NCBI RefSeq assembly: GCF_014863355.1
Contig: NZ_JACZEP010000004.1
Coordinates: 186,001-250,000, forward strand
Origin: Aminobacter carboxidus
GTDB lineage: Bacteria; Pseudomonadota; Alphaproteobacteria; Rhizobiales; Rhizobiaceae
Length of the DNA stretch: 64,000 bases
Direction of reading: 5' to 3'
Shown: piece by piece, positions 54,226 through 63,679 of the stretch
Position numbering within the stretch: position 1 is the stretch's first letter
Layout of the letters: each line of letters opens with the position of its first letter
The notes under the pieces: generated by a model
Databases searched by the model: none
Told to the model about the DNA's origin: nothing
Seen by the model: the letters and a program-made list of their open reading frames with translations, nothing else
Program-made: the position numbers and the translations under genes

Positions 54226-56029
54226 CGTCATCGTCGTTGTCCACGCCCGGATCGGGCGGCAACTCGGTGTCGGTATCGATATCGGGCGAATCCAGCGTAG
54301 TCGGCAGCCGCACGTCGATGATCTTGGCACCGGGAAAGCGCGCCAGGATCGCCGCGACCGTGGGATCGGCCTTCGCATCGGTCAGGGCGACCTCGCGCTT
54401 GGTGGCCTCGATCTCGGCCAGCGTCGGCCCGCCTTCTTCCTTGGACAGCGACACCATCCAGTGGCGGCCGGTCCAGGCCTTCAGCTTCACCGTCAAGTCG
54501 TTAAGGAAGGTGCGCGGCGCATCAGAGGTCAGGCTGCATTCGATATGGCCGGGCTCGATGCGCACCGGGCGAACGGCACGGCGGATCAGCACCTTGAAGG
54601 CCATTTCGCGGTTGGCTTCGGCGAGGTTGGCAAGTTCGGCAATGGTGCGCACCGGAACGGCATCAACAACGGGTTCCGGTGCCGGCGTTGGCGCGACGAA
54701 GGCCGTGGGTACTGGCGCGCTTTCCACCAGGCGCATCGCCTGGCCGCCGCCATTGCTGACCGGCATGCGCGCCTGCGACACGGCCGATGCGCCAGCCCCG
54801 CCATTGCCGCCCGCTGGCATGCCACCGTTGCGCGGGGCGCCGGAAGGCTGCGCCGGCGCATCGCCGAGCGACTTCAGCGCTTCGTCGAGCGTCGGCAGGT
54901 CGGCGGCGTGGGCCAGCCGGATCAGCACCATCTCCGCGGCACTGACCGGCCGGTTTGACGACTGGACCTCGGGAATGCCCTTGAGCAACATCTGCCAGGC
55001 ACGGGAAAGCACGCGCACCGACAGGGTCTGCGCGAACTCCACGCCCCTCTTGCGCTCGTCCTCTGATAGCGAGGCGTCGTCGGCTGCCGACGGCACGAAG
55101 CGCAGGCGGGTCACCAGATGGGTGAATTCGGCAAGGTCGTTGAGCACCGCCACCGGGTCGGCGCCGGTGTCGTACTGGGCCCGCAACTCGCCAAGGGCGG
55201 CAGCGATATCGCCCTTCATGATGTTTTCGAACAGGTCGACGACCCGCGCCCGGTCGGCGAGGCCGAGCATGGCCCGCACCGCCTCTGTGGTCACCGTGCC
55301 GCCGCCATGGGCGATGGCCTGGTCGAGAATCGACAGCGAGTCGCGCGCCGAACCCTCGGCCGCGCGCGCAACCATGGCCAGTGCATCGTCCTCGACCGAG
55401 ATGCCTTCCTGGCCGGCGATGTTCCTGAGATGCCCGACAAGCTTGCCAGCGTCGATGCGGCGCAGGTCGAAGCGCTGGCAGCGCGACAGCACCGTGATCG
55501 GAACCTTGCGGATTTCGGTGGTGGCGAAGATGAACTTCACATGCGGAGGCGGCTCTTCCAGCGTCTTGAGCAGGCCGTTGAAGGCCTGCGTCGAGAGCAT
55601 GTGCACCTCGTCGATGATGTAGACCTTGTAGCGCGCCGAAACGGGCGCATAACGCACGCGGTCGATGATGTCCCTGATGTCGTCGATGCCGGTGTGGGAC
55701 GCCGCGTCCATCTCGATCACGTCGACATGGCGGCCTTCCATGATCGACTGGCAATGCTCGCCGAGCACCGTAAGTTCAACCGACGGGCGGTCGATGTCAG
55801 GCGTCTTGTAATTGAGGGCACGAGCCAGGATGCGGGCGGTGGTGGTCTTGCCGACGCCGCGGACGCCGGTCAGCATCCAGGCTTGGGCGATGCGGCCCGA
55901 GGAAAAGGCGTTGGTCAGCGTCTGGACCATCGGCTCCTGGCCGACGAGTGCCGTAAAATCCGCAGGACGATACTTGCGCGCGAGAACGCGGTAAGCCTTG
56001 CTCTTATCGGTTTGTCCGGCTTCGCTCAT
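54215..56029 (-). CDS. dnaX: DNA polymerase III subunits gamma/tau
   Basis: 604-residue clamp-loader ATPase. Walker A GVRGVGKTTTAR, Walker B YIIDEVHMLS, sensor 1 FIFATTE, arginine finger LSRCQRFDLR, then sensor 2 region GSARDSLSILDQAIAHG, a Pro/Ala/Gly-rich linker (about 415-480) and a tau-like C-terminal domain. In the zinc-finger position only one cysteine remains (LGEHCQSIMEGRHVD), so the zinc ion of E. coli DnaX is probably absent. ATG 56029 gives MSEAGQTDKSKAYRVLARKY. Adjacent to ffs and ybaB. No slippery A-run for a short gamma form was noticed. Confidence 0.96.
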   Translation of the reverse strand: MSEAGQTDKSKAYRVLARKYRPADFTALVGQEPMVQTLTNAFSSGRIAQAWMLTGVRGVGKTTTARILARALNYKTPDIDRPSVELTVLGEHCQSIMEGRHVDVIEMDAASHTGIDDIRDIIDRVRYAPVSARYKVYIIDEVHMLSTQAFNGLLKTLEEPPPHVKFIFATTEIRKVPITVLSRCQRFDLRRIDAGKLVGHLRNIAGQEGISVEDDALAMVARAAEGSARDSLSILDQAIAHGGGTVTTEAVRAMLGLADRARVVDLFENIMKGDIAAALGELRAQYDTGADPVAVLNDLAEFTHLVTRLRFVPSAADDASLSEDERKRGVEFAQTLSVRVLSRAWQMLLKGIPEVQSSNRPVSAAEMVLIRLAHAADLPTLDEALKSLGDAPAQPSGAPRNGGMPAGGNGGAGASAVSQARMPVSNGGGQAMRLVESAPVPTAFVAPTPAPEPVVDAVPVRTIAELANLAEANREMAFKVLIRRAVRPVRIEPGHIECSLTSDAPRTFLNDLTVKLKAWTGRHWMVSLSKEEGGPTLAEIEATKREVALTDAKADPTVAAILARFPGAKIIDVRLPTTLDSPDIDTDTELPPDPGVDNDDDDQF

Positions 56030-56153
56030 CCGCCCCGTTCGCTCGCCCGTTCGTATTGGCGCCCCTGCCTCGACCACGACAGGCCGATTCCGCGAAACGA
56101 TTTTCGCCCGCACGGCGCAACGCCGTCAATGACGCGGAGAAGGGCGAAGAGGC

Positions 56154-56249
56154 GGGAGGCTGGAACAATGACCCGTTCCGGGCTCGTTAGGGCTGCTTCC
56201 TTCCGGACCTGACCCGGTTGGCGAGTGGATCGTCCACCACCAACCTCCC
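56154..56249 (-). ncRNA. ffs: Signal recognition particle RNA, small bacterial type (4.5S)
   Basis: Minus-strand RNA of about 96 nt whose ends GGGAGGTTGG and CCAGCCTCCC pair. Its apical part contains GGTCAGGTCCGGAAGGAAGC and AGCCCTAACGA, the universally conserved SRP RNA domain IV that binds Ffh and FtsY. It lies 125 nt before dnaX, a common rhizobial arrangement. Confidence 0.95.
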
Positions 56250-56314
56250 AACCTCCATATCGGCAATTGCCGCGCCAATTGCAAGTGCCCTTGGACGACA
56301 TGTCCGCGCGACGG

Positions 56315-56755
56315 TCAGGCACCGCCGAAATTCAGTGCCCAGAGATAGGCAAGCGTGGCCGCGACGCCGAGGCCGGTGCGCAGCGCATGCAACGTCCCCC
56401 AATGCACGATCAGGCGCCGGGATGCGCTGCCGCCTTCCTCGTTCGGGATCGCCTCGAGCCGCTTGTTGGTGGGCATGACGCCGAGCATCGTATAAGGCCA
56501 GTTGGCGAGCATCAGTGCGGCGCCCACCACCCAGCGCCAATCGCCAGTCAGCCAGGCAGCGAACAGGCCGAGAAGGCCGGAACCGGCGGCAAGGCTCGCC
56601 TGCATGGTGAAGCCGGCGGCATAGCTCGGCTTCCACTGGGCGAGCAGATTCTTGTCGTCGAGGCCAAGCCGCGCAGGCTGTTCGGCGAAATTGATGTAGA
56701 ATGCCGCACCGGCAAAGGCGGCCGCGAGAACCAGGGCGATCTGACCGGCAAACAT
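56315..56755 (-). CDS. DUF1772 family membrane protein
   Basis: 146 residues, four membrane helices: IALVLAAAFAGAAFYINFAE, SLAAGSGLLGLFAAWL, WVVGAALMLANWPYTMLGVM and ALRTGLGVAATLAYLWAL. ANWPYTMLGVMPTNKRL with WGTLHALRT is the DUF1772 (anthrone-oxygenase-like) signature. Function unknown. ATG 56755 follows GGAGACGCGCA; upstream in-frame sequence is not supported. Confidence 0.88.
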   Translation of the reverse strand: MFAGQIALVLAAAFAGAAFYINFAEQPARLGLDDKNLLAQWKPSYAAGFTMQASLAAGSGLLGLFAAWLTGDWRWVVGAALMLANWPYTMLGVMPTNKRLEAIPNEEGGSASRRLIVHWGTLHALRTGLGVAATLAYLWALNFGGA

Positions 56756-56910
56756 TGCGCGTCTCCACTGAAGCTCGACGTTTAGCACATCGGCACGACG
56801 CGAGCGCCTGTCGGTGCGCTCGGCAGCAAGGTTCCGCCTGCCTTTTTCAATGATTCGCTTGCAGCCACAGCAGCCACACTCTAGCCTTCGATCAAACAAG
56901 GGAAACGCCA

Positions 56911-57330
56911 ATGATGTCGGGGCTCAAGGCCGGGTTTTCGCTGGATTCGCGTCTCGACGCCGACAGCGAACCGCTGATGTGGCTCGGCCTTTGCGAATTG
57001 CGCGTGATGAATGACAAACGCTGGCCCTGGCTGGTGCTGGTGCCCCAGCGTCCAGGCGTCGAGGAGATCCACGACCTCACCCCGCTCGACCAGGCGATGC
57101 TGACCTTCGAGAGCAATATGGTGGCGCATGCGCTGAAGCAGTCCACCGGCTGCGCCAAGATCAACAGCGGCGCGCTCGGCAACATTGTGCGGCAGCTGCA
57201 TTTCCATGTCATCGGACGCAATGAGGGCGATCCCGGCTGGCCCGGCCCGGTCTGGGGCCACGGGGTGCGCGAGCCCTATCGACGCGACGACCTGCACAGG
57301 TTTGCCGAGAGCATCAGGTCGGCACTATAA
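56911..57330 (+). CDS. HIT family protein
   Basis: 139 residues. The histidine-triad segment reads VRQLHFHVIGRNEGDPGW, close to but not the canonical HxHxHxx: the third His position is Ile. NDKRWPWLVLVPQRPGVEEI is typical of the rhizobial HIT subgroup found next to nudC. Activity as a dinucleotide hydrolase is possible but the triad looks altered. It starts at ATG 56911 after AAGGGAAACG. nudC follows 29 nt later. Confidence 0.88.
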   Translation: MMSGLKAGFSLDSRLDADSEPLMWLGLCELRVMNDKRWPWLVLVPQRPGVEEIHDLTPLDQAMLTFESNMVAHALKQSTGCAKINSGALGNIVRQLHFHVIGRNEGDPGWPGPVWGHGVREPYRRDDLHRFAESIRSAL

Positions 57331-57359
57331 GAGCCGAAACGACGCAGACCGAGTTTCAG

Positions 57360-58301
57360 ATGCCTTTCAGCCTGTTCGACGCACCGACGCGTGAAGCCAG
57401 CCATTTCCTCGGCTTCGCCGGCAACATCATCGACCGCCAATCGGAAAAGCGCAGCGACGATTCCGCGCGCATGGCACTCACGGAACCCAGCGCAAGGCTG
57501 CTGCTGGTCGCGCCGGGGCGGCTGCTGCTCGATTTCAGCGGCGGCTCGGCCAACCCTTACTTCACGCTCACGGCAGCCGAGGCACTGGGCGCCCAGATCA
57601 GCGAGGCGATCCTGCTCGGCAGGACCGATGGCATCGCCATGCTGGCGGTGCCCATCGCTGCCGAGCATGAAAGCTTGCCGGAACACCTGAAGGCCACCGA
57701 CTTCCGCTCGATACTGGCACAAGGCCTGGCTGACGCTGCCGGGCTCGGCGCCCTGGCACAAGGGGCGGCGCTGCTTGCCTGGCATGCCAGCCATCGCTTC
57801 TGCGGCCGCTGCGGCGCTGAAACCGAGATGCGCGCCGGCGGCTACAAGCGGCGCTGCACCGGATGCGGCACCGAACATTTCCCGCGCACCGACCCCGTCG
57901 CCATCATGCTGAGCGTGTCGGGAGACAAGTGCCTGATGGGGCGCGGCCGGCATTTCGCGCCGGGTGTTTATTCGGCGCTCGCCGGCTTCATCGAGCCGGG
58001 CGAAACCATCGAGGCGGCGGTGCGCCGTGAAACGCTCGAGGAAGCCGGCATCCGGCTCGGCCGCGTCGTCTATCATTCGAGCCAGCCCTGGCCGTTCCCC
58101 TATTCGCTGATGATCGGCTGTTATGGCGAGGCGCTCAACGAGGACATCTCGACCGACGCCGACGAACTCGAGGACTGCCGCTGGTTCCCCCGGGCAGAGG
58201 TTCTTGAGATGCTCGCCGGCACCCATTCCGGCGCACTCAGAGTGCCGCCGGGACATGCCATTGCGCACCAGCTCATCCGCACCTGGGCCGACAGCGACTA
58301 G
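57360..58301 (+). CDS. nudC: NAD(H) pyrophosphatase / RNA deNADding enzyme NudC
   Basis: 313 residues: an N-terminal domain, a four-cysteine zinc ribbon (RFCGRCGAETEM and RCTGCGTEHFPRTDP), and a Nudix domain with GFIEPGETIEAAVRRETLEE (Nudix box) and the NADH-specific SQPWPFPYSLM. It hydrolyses NAD(H) and removes NAD caps from RNA. Probably co-transcribed with the HIT gene. Its TAG shares a CTAG with the convergent methyltransferase. Confidence 0.96.
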   Translation: MPFSLFDAPTREASHFLGFAGNIIDRQSEKRSDDSARMALTEPSARLLLVAPGRLLLDFSGGSANPYFTLTAAEALGAQISEAILLGRTDGIAMLAVPIAAEHESLPEHLKATDFRSILAQGLADAAGLGALAQGAALLAWHASHRFCGRCGAETEMRAGGYKRRCTGCGTEHFPRTDPVAIMLSVSGDKCLMGRGRHFAPGVYSALAGFIEPGETIEAAVRRETLEEAGIRLGRVVYHSSQPWPFPYSLMIGCYGEALNEDISTDADELEDCRWFPRAEVLEMLAGTHSGALRVPPGHAIAHQLIRTWADSD

Positions 58302-59083
58302 CGCCCGGGCCTTGCCTTCACCCAGCGAAACTGGTTGGCAAGCGCGACCTGACCATCTGCACGAACATGGAGCGCGATAGCATCGCGAAGCGCGTCCCGA
58401 ACCCTGTCGGCGCCTGAATGACGCTCGGCGCGCGTGACGATCCCGGCCGAAGCGAAAGCCCGCAGGGCAATGTTCCGATCGGGGAAAGCAACGGTTGCGT
58501 CAAATTGCCCGTCGCCGGTCGGCTCAAGCCCGGCCTTGGCCATCAACGCTTCGATTACACCAGGATTGGAAAGCGGCGGCGCGGATGATGCCGGAGACGG
58601 CGGCAGCAACGGAGCGAGCGCTGTCATCGCCGCCATCTGCAACTGGCATTTCTCGCGCTGGCCCCAGACCAGCATGAAAACGGTGCCGACGATGTCGCAG
58701 ACCCGGGCGGCCTCGCCAAGGGCGCGAACGATGTCGCCGGCGAACTGGAAGGCGTTGATGCCTGTGACGATGTCGAAAGCGCCTTCGGCGAAGGGCAATT
58801 CCTCCATCTCGCCGACTTCGATGCGAGCACCAGGCAGGCGCTCCCGTGCTATGGCGGCCAGCGTCTCCGAGGCGTCGAGACCGGCGATGAAAGCACCGCG
58901 CTCGCGTGCGAGACCAAGCAATCCGCCAGTGCCGCAACCGACATCAAGCAGCCTGCTGTTTGGTCCGACGCCGGCCAGCGTCATGACATTTTCGAACACC
59001 GGCTGCCACGCGGGCTCCTGGGCCTCCGCCCAGTCGCGCGCCTTCGCGCCCCACAACTCTCCCTGAATCGCTGCCGTGCCCAT
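58298..59083 (-). CDS. Class I SAM-dependent methyltransferase
   Basis: 261 residues with SAM motif I LLDVGCGTGGLLGLARERGA, acidic post-motif AGLDASETL and EELPFAEGAFDIVTGINAFQ (motif II/III) of the UbiE/Methyltransf_11 type. Substrate unknown. Start set at 59083 (MGTAAIQ); a longer start at 59131 is possible. Convergent with nudC through a shared CTAG and 78 nt after pheA. Confidence 0.88.
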   Translation of the reverse strand: MGTAAIQGELWGAKARDWAEAQEPAWQPVFENVMTLAGVGPNSRLLDVGCGTGGLLGLARERGAFIAGLDASETLAAIARERLPGARIEVGEMEELPFAEGAFDIVTGINAFQFAGDIVRALGEAARVCDIVGTVFMLVWGQREKCQLQMAAMTALAPLLPPSPASSAPPLSNPGVIEALMAKAGLEPTGDGQFDATVAFPDRNIALRAFASAGIVTRAERHSGADRVRDALRDAIALHVRADGQVALANQFRWVKARPGR

Positions 59084-59161
59084 GACAATGTCCCAGCGCA
59101 GCCGATGCTGCGCCAGGTGCGGCGAACTCACAACTCAATCTGCGGTGAGAGGGCGAGCGGC

Positions 59162-60028
59162 TTAGTCGCCGTTGTTTTGCGTGCCGCGGAACTCGTTGGC
59201 CTCGTAGACGCCGAGAATACGCACTTCGCGGGTGAAGAAGCGCAGTTCTTCCAGGGCCAGCGCGACGAGACGGTCGTCGGGATGGCCCTCGATGTCCGAG
59301 TAGAACTGGGTGGCGGTGAACTCGCCGCCGAGCTGGTAGCTCTCCAGTTTGGTCATGTTGACGCCATTGGTGGCGAAACCGCCCATCGCCTTGTAGAGCG
59401 CCGCCGGCACGTTGCGGACGCGGAAGACGAAAGTCGTCATCATCTTGGTGTCCGGATCGCTGCGCTCGGCCCAGCTCTTGCCTTTCGACAGGACGACGAA
59501 ACGGGTGATGTTGTTTTCGGTGTCCTCGACATTCTCTTCCAGTATGTCGAGACCGTAGAGCGAAGAGGCCAGCCGCGGCGCGAGTGCCGCCATCGTGCGG
59601 TCCTTGACCTCGGAGACAAGCTTGGCAGCGCCAGCGGTGTCGCCCGCCACCACAGGCTTCCAACTATTCTTGCGGATGTATTTGCGGCACTGGCCGAGCG
59701 CGTGGATGTGGCTGTGCACCGTCTTGATCTCCGAGCGCTTGACGCCCGGCAGCACCATCAGCTGGAAATGGATCGGCAGGAAATACTCGCCGACGATATG
59801 CAGCTTGGATTCCGGCAGCAGGTGGTGGATGTCGGCGACGCGCCCAGCAATGGTGTTTTCGATCGGGATCATCGCCAGATCCGCCTTGCCCGTCTCGACC
59901 GCGTTGAAGGCGTCCTCAAAGGTCGGACACGGCATCGGCTCCATGTCTGGGTAGACGTTCCGGCACGCGGTGTCGGAATTGGCACCTTGCTCGCCCTGGA
60001 AGGCAATCTTGTTGGTCGTGGTCGGCAT
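59162..60028 (-). CDS. pheA: Prephenate dehydratase
   Basis: 288 residues converting prephenate to phenylpyruvate. IAFQGEQGANSDTACRNVYP, AMIPIENTIAGRV and the catalytic NNITRFVVLS are present; the C-terminal ACT domain (TTFVFRVRNVPAALYKAMGG, TKLESYQLGGEF) gives feedback inhibition by phenylalanine. Monofunctional, lacking a chorismate mutase domain. Starts 37 nt after kdsB, the usual rhizobial pairing. Confidence 0.97.
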   Translation of the reverse strand: MPTTTNKIAFQGEQGANSDTACRNVYPDMEPMPCPTFEDAFNAVETGKADLAMIPIENTIAGRVADIHHLLPESKLHIVGEYFLPIHFQLMVLPGVKRSEIKTVHSHIHALGQCRKYIRKNSWKPVVAGDTAGAAKLVSEVKDRTMAALAPRLASSLYGLDILEENVEDTENNITRFVVLSKGKSWAERSDPDTKMMTTFVFRVRNVPAALYKAMGGFATNGVNMTKLESYQLGGEFTATQFYSDIEGHPDDRLVALALEELRFFTREVRILGVYEANEFRGTQNNGD

Positions 60029-60065
60029 GACTGGCCTGTCTTTGCTTATTTCGAGAGAAGTTCGG

Positions 60066-60794
60066 TTATTTCGTCAGAAGTTCGCGGGCGCGTTCGAGAT
60101 GTTCGGGCGTGTCGACCCCGAGCGGCACCGTGTCGACGATCTCGACATCGATGCGCATGCCGGCCTCCAGCGCGCGCAGCTGTTCGAGCCGTTCGCGCTT
60201 TTCCAGCGGCGACTGGCCAAGTCCGACGAAGCGCTCAAGGGCTGAGCGGCGGTAAACATAAAGCCCGACATGGTGATAGAGCGGGCCGTCGCCCCAAGGC
60301 GCGGTCGCGCGGGTAAAATAGAGTGCCCTCATCCGCCCGGCCGACAGCGGCGAGCCGATAATCTTGGGAACGTTCGGATCAACCTTTTCCTCGTGGCGGG
60401 TGATCTCGACGCCTAGCGTCGAGATATCGACCGCCTTTTCTTCGAGCGGACGCAGTGCGGCCTGGATGATTGCCGGATCGATCGTCGGCAAATCACCCTG
60501 GACGTTGACGATGAACTCGACCTCGCCCTTCGGATCGAGCGTCGTCAGTGCCTCGAAGATGCGGTCGGAACCCGACTCATGGTCGGCGCGGGTCATCACC
60601 GCTTCGAAGCCATGCGCTTTCACAGTTTCCGCCACGATCTCGGTATCGGTTGCCACCACCACCCGGCCGAGGCCACATTCCGAAGCACGGCTAGCTACAT
60701 GGACGATCATCGGACGACCGGCGATATCGGCCAGGGGCTTGCCCGGCAAGCGCGTCGAGGCCATGCGGGCGGGGATCAGGACAAGGGTGGACAT
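60066..60794 (-). CDS. kdsB: 3-deoxy-manno-octulosonate cytidylyltransferase
   Basis: 242 residues; activates Kdo with CTP for lipopolysaccharide core synthesis. [20 protein letters not shown] is the nucleotide-binding start, [11 protein letters not shown] the metal site and [17 protein letters not shown] the Kdo region. Start at 60794 chosen because [11 protein letters not shown] aligns with the family. Divergent from the cytochrome c gene, and upstream of pheA. Confidence 0.97.
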   Translation of the reverse strand: MSTLVLIPARMASTRLPGKPLADIAGRPMIVHVASRASECGLGRVVVATDTEIVAETVKAHGFEAVMTRADHESGSDRIFEALTTLDPKGEVEFIVNVQGDLPTIDPAIIQAALRPLEEKAVDISTLGVEITRHEEKVDPNVPKIIGSPLSAGRMRALYFTRATAPWGDGPLYHHVGLYVYRRSALERFVGLGQSPLEKRERLEQLRALEAGMRIDVEIVDTVPLGVDTPEHLERARELLTK

Positions 60795-60993
60795 GGCTTG
60801 CGCGGCTGTTTCTAAAAGGTGTTGGAAAGTGTCAAAAGGTCTCACTGGAAGGGCCCTTATAGGTGTTGCAACCGGCAAGCAAAAGACCTAGTTTCCGCGC
60901 GATTTGACCCGGCCAGCCGGGCGATAGACGATACCGACGAACGGCAGCGGTCGCAGAGGACAGCGATCGGCCGGATAAGGGAGCCAGGGGCGT

Positions 60994-61641
60994 ATGGACT
61001 CATTTGAAGTGAACAAGGTGCTTGGCGGCCTGCTGGGTACTGCCTTTGTGGTGTTCTCCATCTCGCTGGTGTCGGATGCGATCTTCGCAGCACCGGCTCC
61101 TGAAAAGCCCGGCTTTGCCATCGAAGCCGCTGAAGAAGGCGGCGCGCCTGCCGGCGGCGAAGCGGCACCTGCCGCAGTGCCGATCGCACAGCTGCTGGCC
61201 AGCGCCAATGCCGAAGCGGGTGCTGCCGTATTCAAGAAGTGCACGGCCTGCCATTCGATCGAGAAGGGCGGCCCCAACAAGGTCGGTCCGGATCTCTGGG
61301 GCGTGGTCAACCGTCCGATCGCTTCGCATGGCGGCTTTGGCTATTCGGGCCCGATGAAGGAATTCTCCGAAGGCGGCAAGGTCGTCTGGGACTTCGAGCA
61401 CCTGAACCACTTCCTGACGTCGCCCAAGGGCTACATCAAGGGCACCGCGATGGGCTTCGCCGGCATCAAGAAGGACGACGAGCGCGCCAACCTGATCGCC
61501 TACCTCAATGCGCAGTCCGACAGCCCGGCACCGTTGCCCGCAGCTGATGCGGCTCCGGCGGCAACGCCAGCTGCTGCTCCGGCTGAAGGTGCTGCCCCGG
61601 CAGCTCCGGCAGAGGGTGCCGCTCCGGCAACCGCCCACTAA
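60994..61641 (+). CDS. Membrane-anchored cytochrome c (CycM/c552 type)
   Basis: 215 residues: an uncleaved N-terminal anchor ([20 protein letters not shown]), a class I cytochrome c domain with haem motif [20 protein letters not shown] and axial Met in [12 protein letters not shown], and an Ala/Pro/Glu-rich C-terminal tail (about 180-215) of short repeats such as AEGAAPAA. CycM-type proteins carry electrons from bc1 to aa3 oxidase. It starts at ATG 60994 and is divergent from kdsB, a conserved rhizobial pair. Confidence 0.93.
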   Translation: MDSFEVNKVLGGLLGTAFVVFSISLVSDAIFAAPAPEKPGFAIEAAEEGGAPAGGEAAPAAVPIAQLLASANAEAGAAVFKKCTACHSIEKGGPNKVGPDLWGVVNRPIASHGGFGYSGPMKEFSEGGKVVWDFEHLNHFLTSPKGYIKGTAMGFAGIKKDDERANLIAYLNAQSDSPAPLPAADAAPAATPAAAPAEGAAPAAPAEGAAPATAH

Positions 61642-61665
61642 GCGATTTGTCATCTTCGCATCTTG

Positions 61666-61694
61666 AAAAAGCCGGGTTTAGCCCGGCTTTTTTG
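61666..61694 (+). terminator. Intrinsic terminator after the cytochrome c gene
   Basis: AAAAAGCCGGG, a short loop, then CCCGGCTTTTTT (stem 61671-61676 with 61682-61687) is a textbook rho-independent terminator 25 nt after the stop. Confidence 0.93.
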
Positions 61695-61795
61695 TTGCCT
61701 GGCGCAAACATAAGGCGACAATCGTCTAACGTGCGGTTTCCATGCGCCGCGAATGAATTAGAGTGTTGCGAAGCACCGGGCGAAGGGGGTTGTTG

Positions 61796-63679
61796 ATGAA
61801 GGTTGGGCTGACCAGGTTTGTTGCAATTGCGAGTCTCGCGGTTGCGGTTCTGTCCGCCGCCATAGCTTCATCGGCTGCCCAGGAATGGCAGACCAGTTCG
61901 TCCTTGAACGGTGTTTCCAAATACGGCCAGGATTTCAAGCAGTACGACTTCGTCAACCCGAACGCGCCCAAGGGCGGCACGCTGAATTCGACGACGTCAG
62001 GCACCTTCGACAGCTTCAACCCCTACATCGTCCAAGGCCTGCCGGCGGCCGGCTTCACCTATTTCGGTGGCGGACTGCTCTATGAAACGCTGATGGAGCA
62101 GTCGGTCGACGAGCCCAGTACCAGCCATCCAATGGTTGCGGACGCCTACAAATTTCCGGCCGACTATTCGTTTGCGACCTATCGGCTCGACCCGCGCGCC
62201 AGATGGCACGACGGCAAGCCGATCACGACCGATGACGTCATCTGGTCCTTCAACTTCCTGAAGAACAACAGCCCGCAATATGGCCAGTACTACGTCAACG
62301 TGACCGAAGCGGCAGCCACGGGCGAACGTGAAGTGACCTTCCGCTTCAACCAGAAAGGCAACCGGGAACTGCCCAAAATCATGGGCGATCTGGTTGTCCT
62401 GCCGAAGCACTGGTGGGAAGGCACCGACGCCAGCGGCAATAAGCGCGACGTCACCCGCCCGACGCTGGAGATTCCACTGGGCTCGGGCGCCTACAAGGTC
62501 GAAAGCTTCAAGCCGGGTACGGAGATCGTCTGGACGCGCGTGCCCGACTATTGGGGAGCCGATGTCGGGGTCAATGTCGGCCGCAACAATTTCGACAAGC
62601 GCCGCTACTCCTATTTCCTGGATGAAAATGCCGACTGGCAGGCTTTCACCAAGGGCGGCTTCGAAGACATCAAGCCGGAAAACAGCTCGCGGCGCTGGTC
62701 GACGCAATACACTTTCCCCGCCTTCCAGGCCGGCGACGTCATCAAGCAGGTGTTCAAGACGACGTCGGGCGAAGCCATGCAGGGTTATGCGCTCAACCTA
62801 CGCCGGCCACAGTTCCAGGACCGCCGAGTCAGGCAGGCGCTGACGCTGGCCTACAATTTCGAATACATGAACCGCACGCTGTTCTTCGGGCTCAACACCC
62901 GCACCAGCAGCTATTTCCAGGGCCAGGACCTCGCCTCCAGCGGCTTGCCCGCCGGCAAGGAACTCGAGTTGCTCACTCCCTTCAAGGACAAGCTGCCGCC
63001 AGAGCTCTTCACCGACGAGTTCAAGCTGCCGGTCTACGACACCCCGCAGGCTGAGCGGCAGTACCTCCGACAGGCGATCGGCCTGTTCGCCGAAGCCGGC
63101 TGGCGCGCCAAGGGCGGCAAGCTGATCAACGAAAAGACCGGCGAGCAGTTCAAGATCGAATTTCTCGGCAAGGATGCCACCGACGAGGTCATCATGACGC
63201 CGTTCATCGACAGCCTGCGCCGCCTCGGCATCGATGCGACGCTGCGCATGGTCGACACCAGCCAGTTCGTAAATCGGATCAACAATTACGATTTTGATGT
63301 GACGACAACGATCCTTAACCAGTCGTCTTCGCCCGGCAACGAGCAGCGCGACTTCTGGAGCTCCAAGGCTGCCGCCAAGCCCGGTTCGCGCAATATCATG
63401 GGCATCAACGACCCCGTGGTCGATGCGCTGGTCGAGCGCGTCATCTTCGCCACCGACCGAGACGACCTGCTGGCCGCCACCCACGCGCTCGACCGGGTCC
63501 TGCTGTGGAACTACTACGTCGTGCCGCAGTACCATCGGTCGGTCGTCTGGCTGGCCTATTGGAACAAGTTTGGCATCCCGGAAAAGCAGCCGGGCTTCAT
63601 CGGCGCCGACATCAATTCCTGGTGGATCGACAAGGACAAGGAAGCGGCGCTGGCTGCCAAGTACAAGGGCGTCAATTGA
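61796..63679 (+). CDS. Oligopeptide ABC transporter substrate-binding protein (YejA-like)
   Basis: 627 residues: a Sec signal peptide (RFVAIASLAVAVLSAAIASS then AAQEW) and a family 5 (SBP_bac_5) binding domain with LYETLMEQSVDEPSTSHPMV, LDPRARWHDGKPITTDDVIW and VRQALTLAYNFEYMNRTLFF. The size and KYGQDFKQYDFVNPNAPKGG match YejA, which feeds the YejBEF importer for oligopeptides and microcin C-type compounds. ATG 61796. A second, similar protein overlaps its end. Confidence 0.93.
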   Translation: MKVGLTRFVAIASLAVAVLSAAIASSAAQEWQTSSSLNGVSKYGQDFKQYDFVNPNAPKGGTLNSTTSGTFDSFNPYIVQGLPAAGFTYFGGGLLYETLMEQSVDEPSTSHPMVADAYKFPADYSFATYRLDPRARWHDGKPITTDDVIWSFNFLKNNSPQYGQYYVNVTEAAATGEREVTFRFNQKGNRELPKIMGDLVVLPKHWWEGTDASGNKRDVTRPTLEIPLGSGAYKVESFKPGTEIVWTRVPDYWGADVGVNVGRNNFDKRRYSYFLDENADWQAFTKGGFEDIKPENSSRRWSTQYTFPAFQAGDVIKQVFKTTSGEAMQGYALNLRRPQFQDRRVRQALTLAYNFEYMNRTLFFGLNTRTSSYFQGQDLASSGLPAGKELELLTPFKDKLPPELFTDEFKLPVYDTPQAERQYLRQAIGLFAEAGWRAKGGKLINEKTGEQFKIEFLGKDATDEVIMTPFIDSLRRLGIDATLRMVDTSQFVNRINNYDFDVTTTILNQSSSPGNEQRDFWSSKAAAKPGSRNIMGINDPVVDALVERVIFATDRDDLLAATHALDRVLLWNYYVVPQYHRSVVWLAYWNKFGIPEKQPGFIGADINSWWIDKDKEAALAAKYKGVN

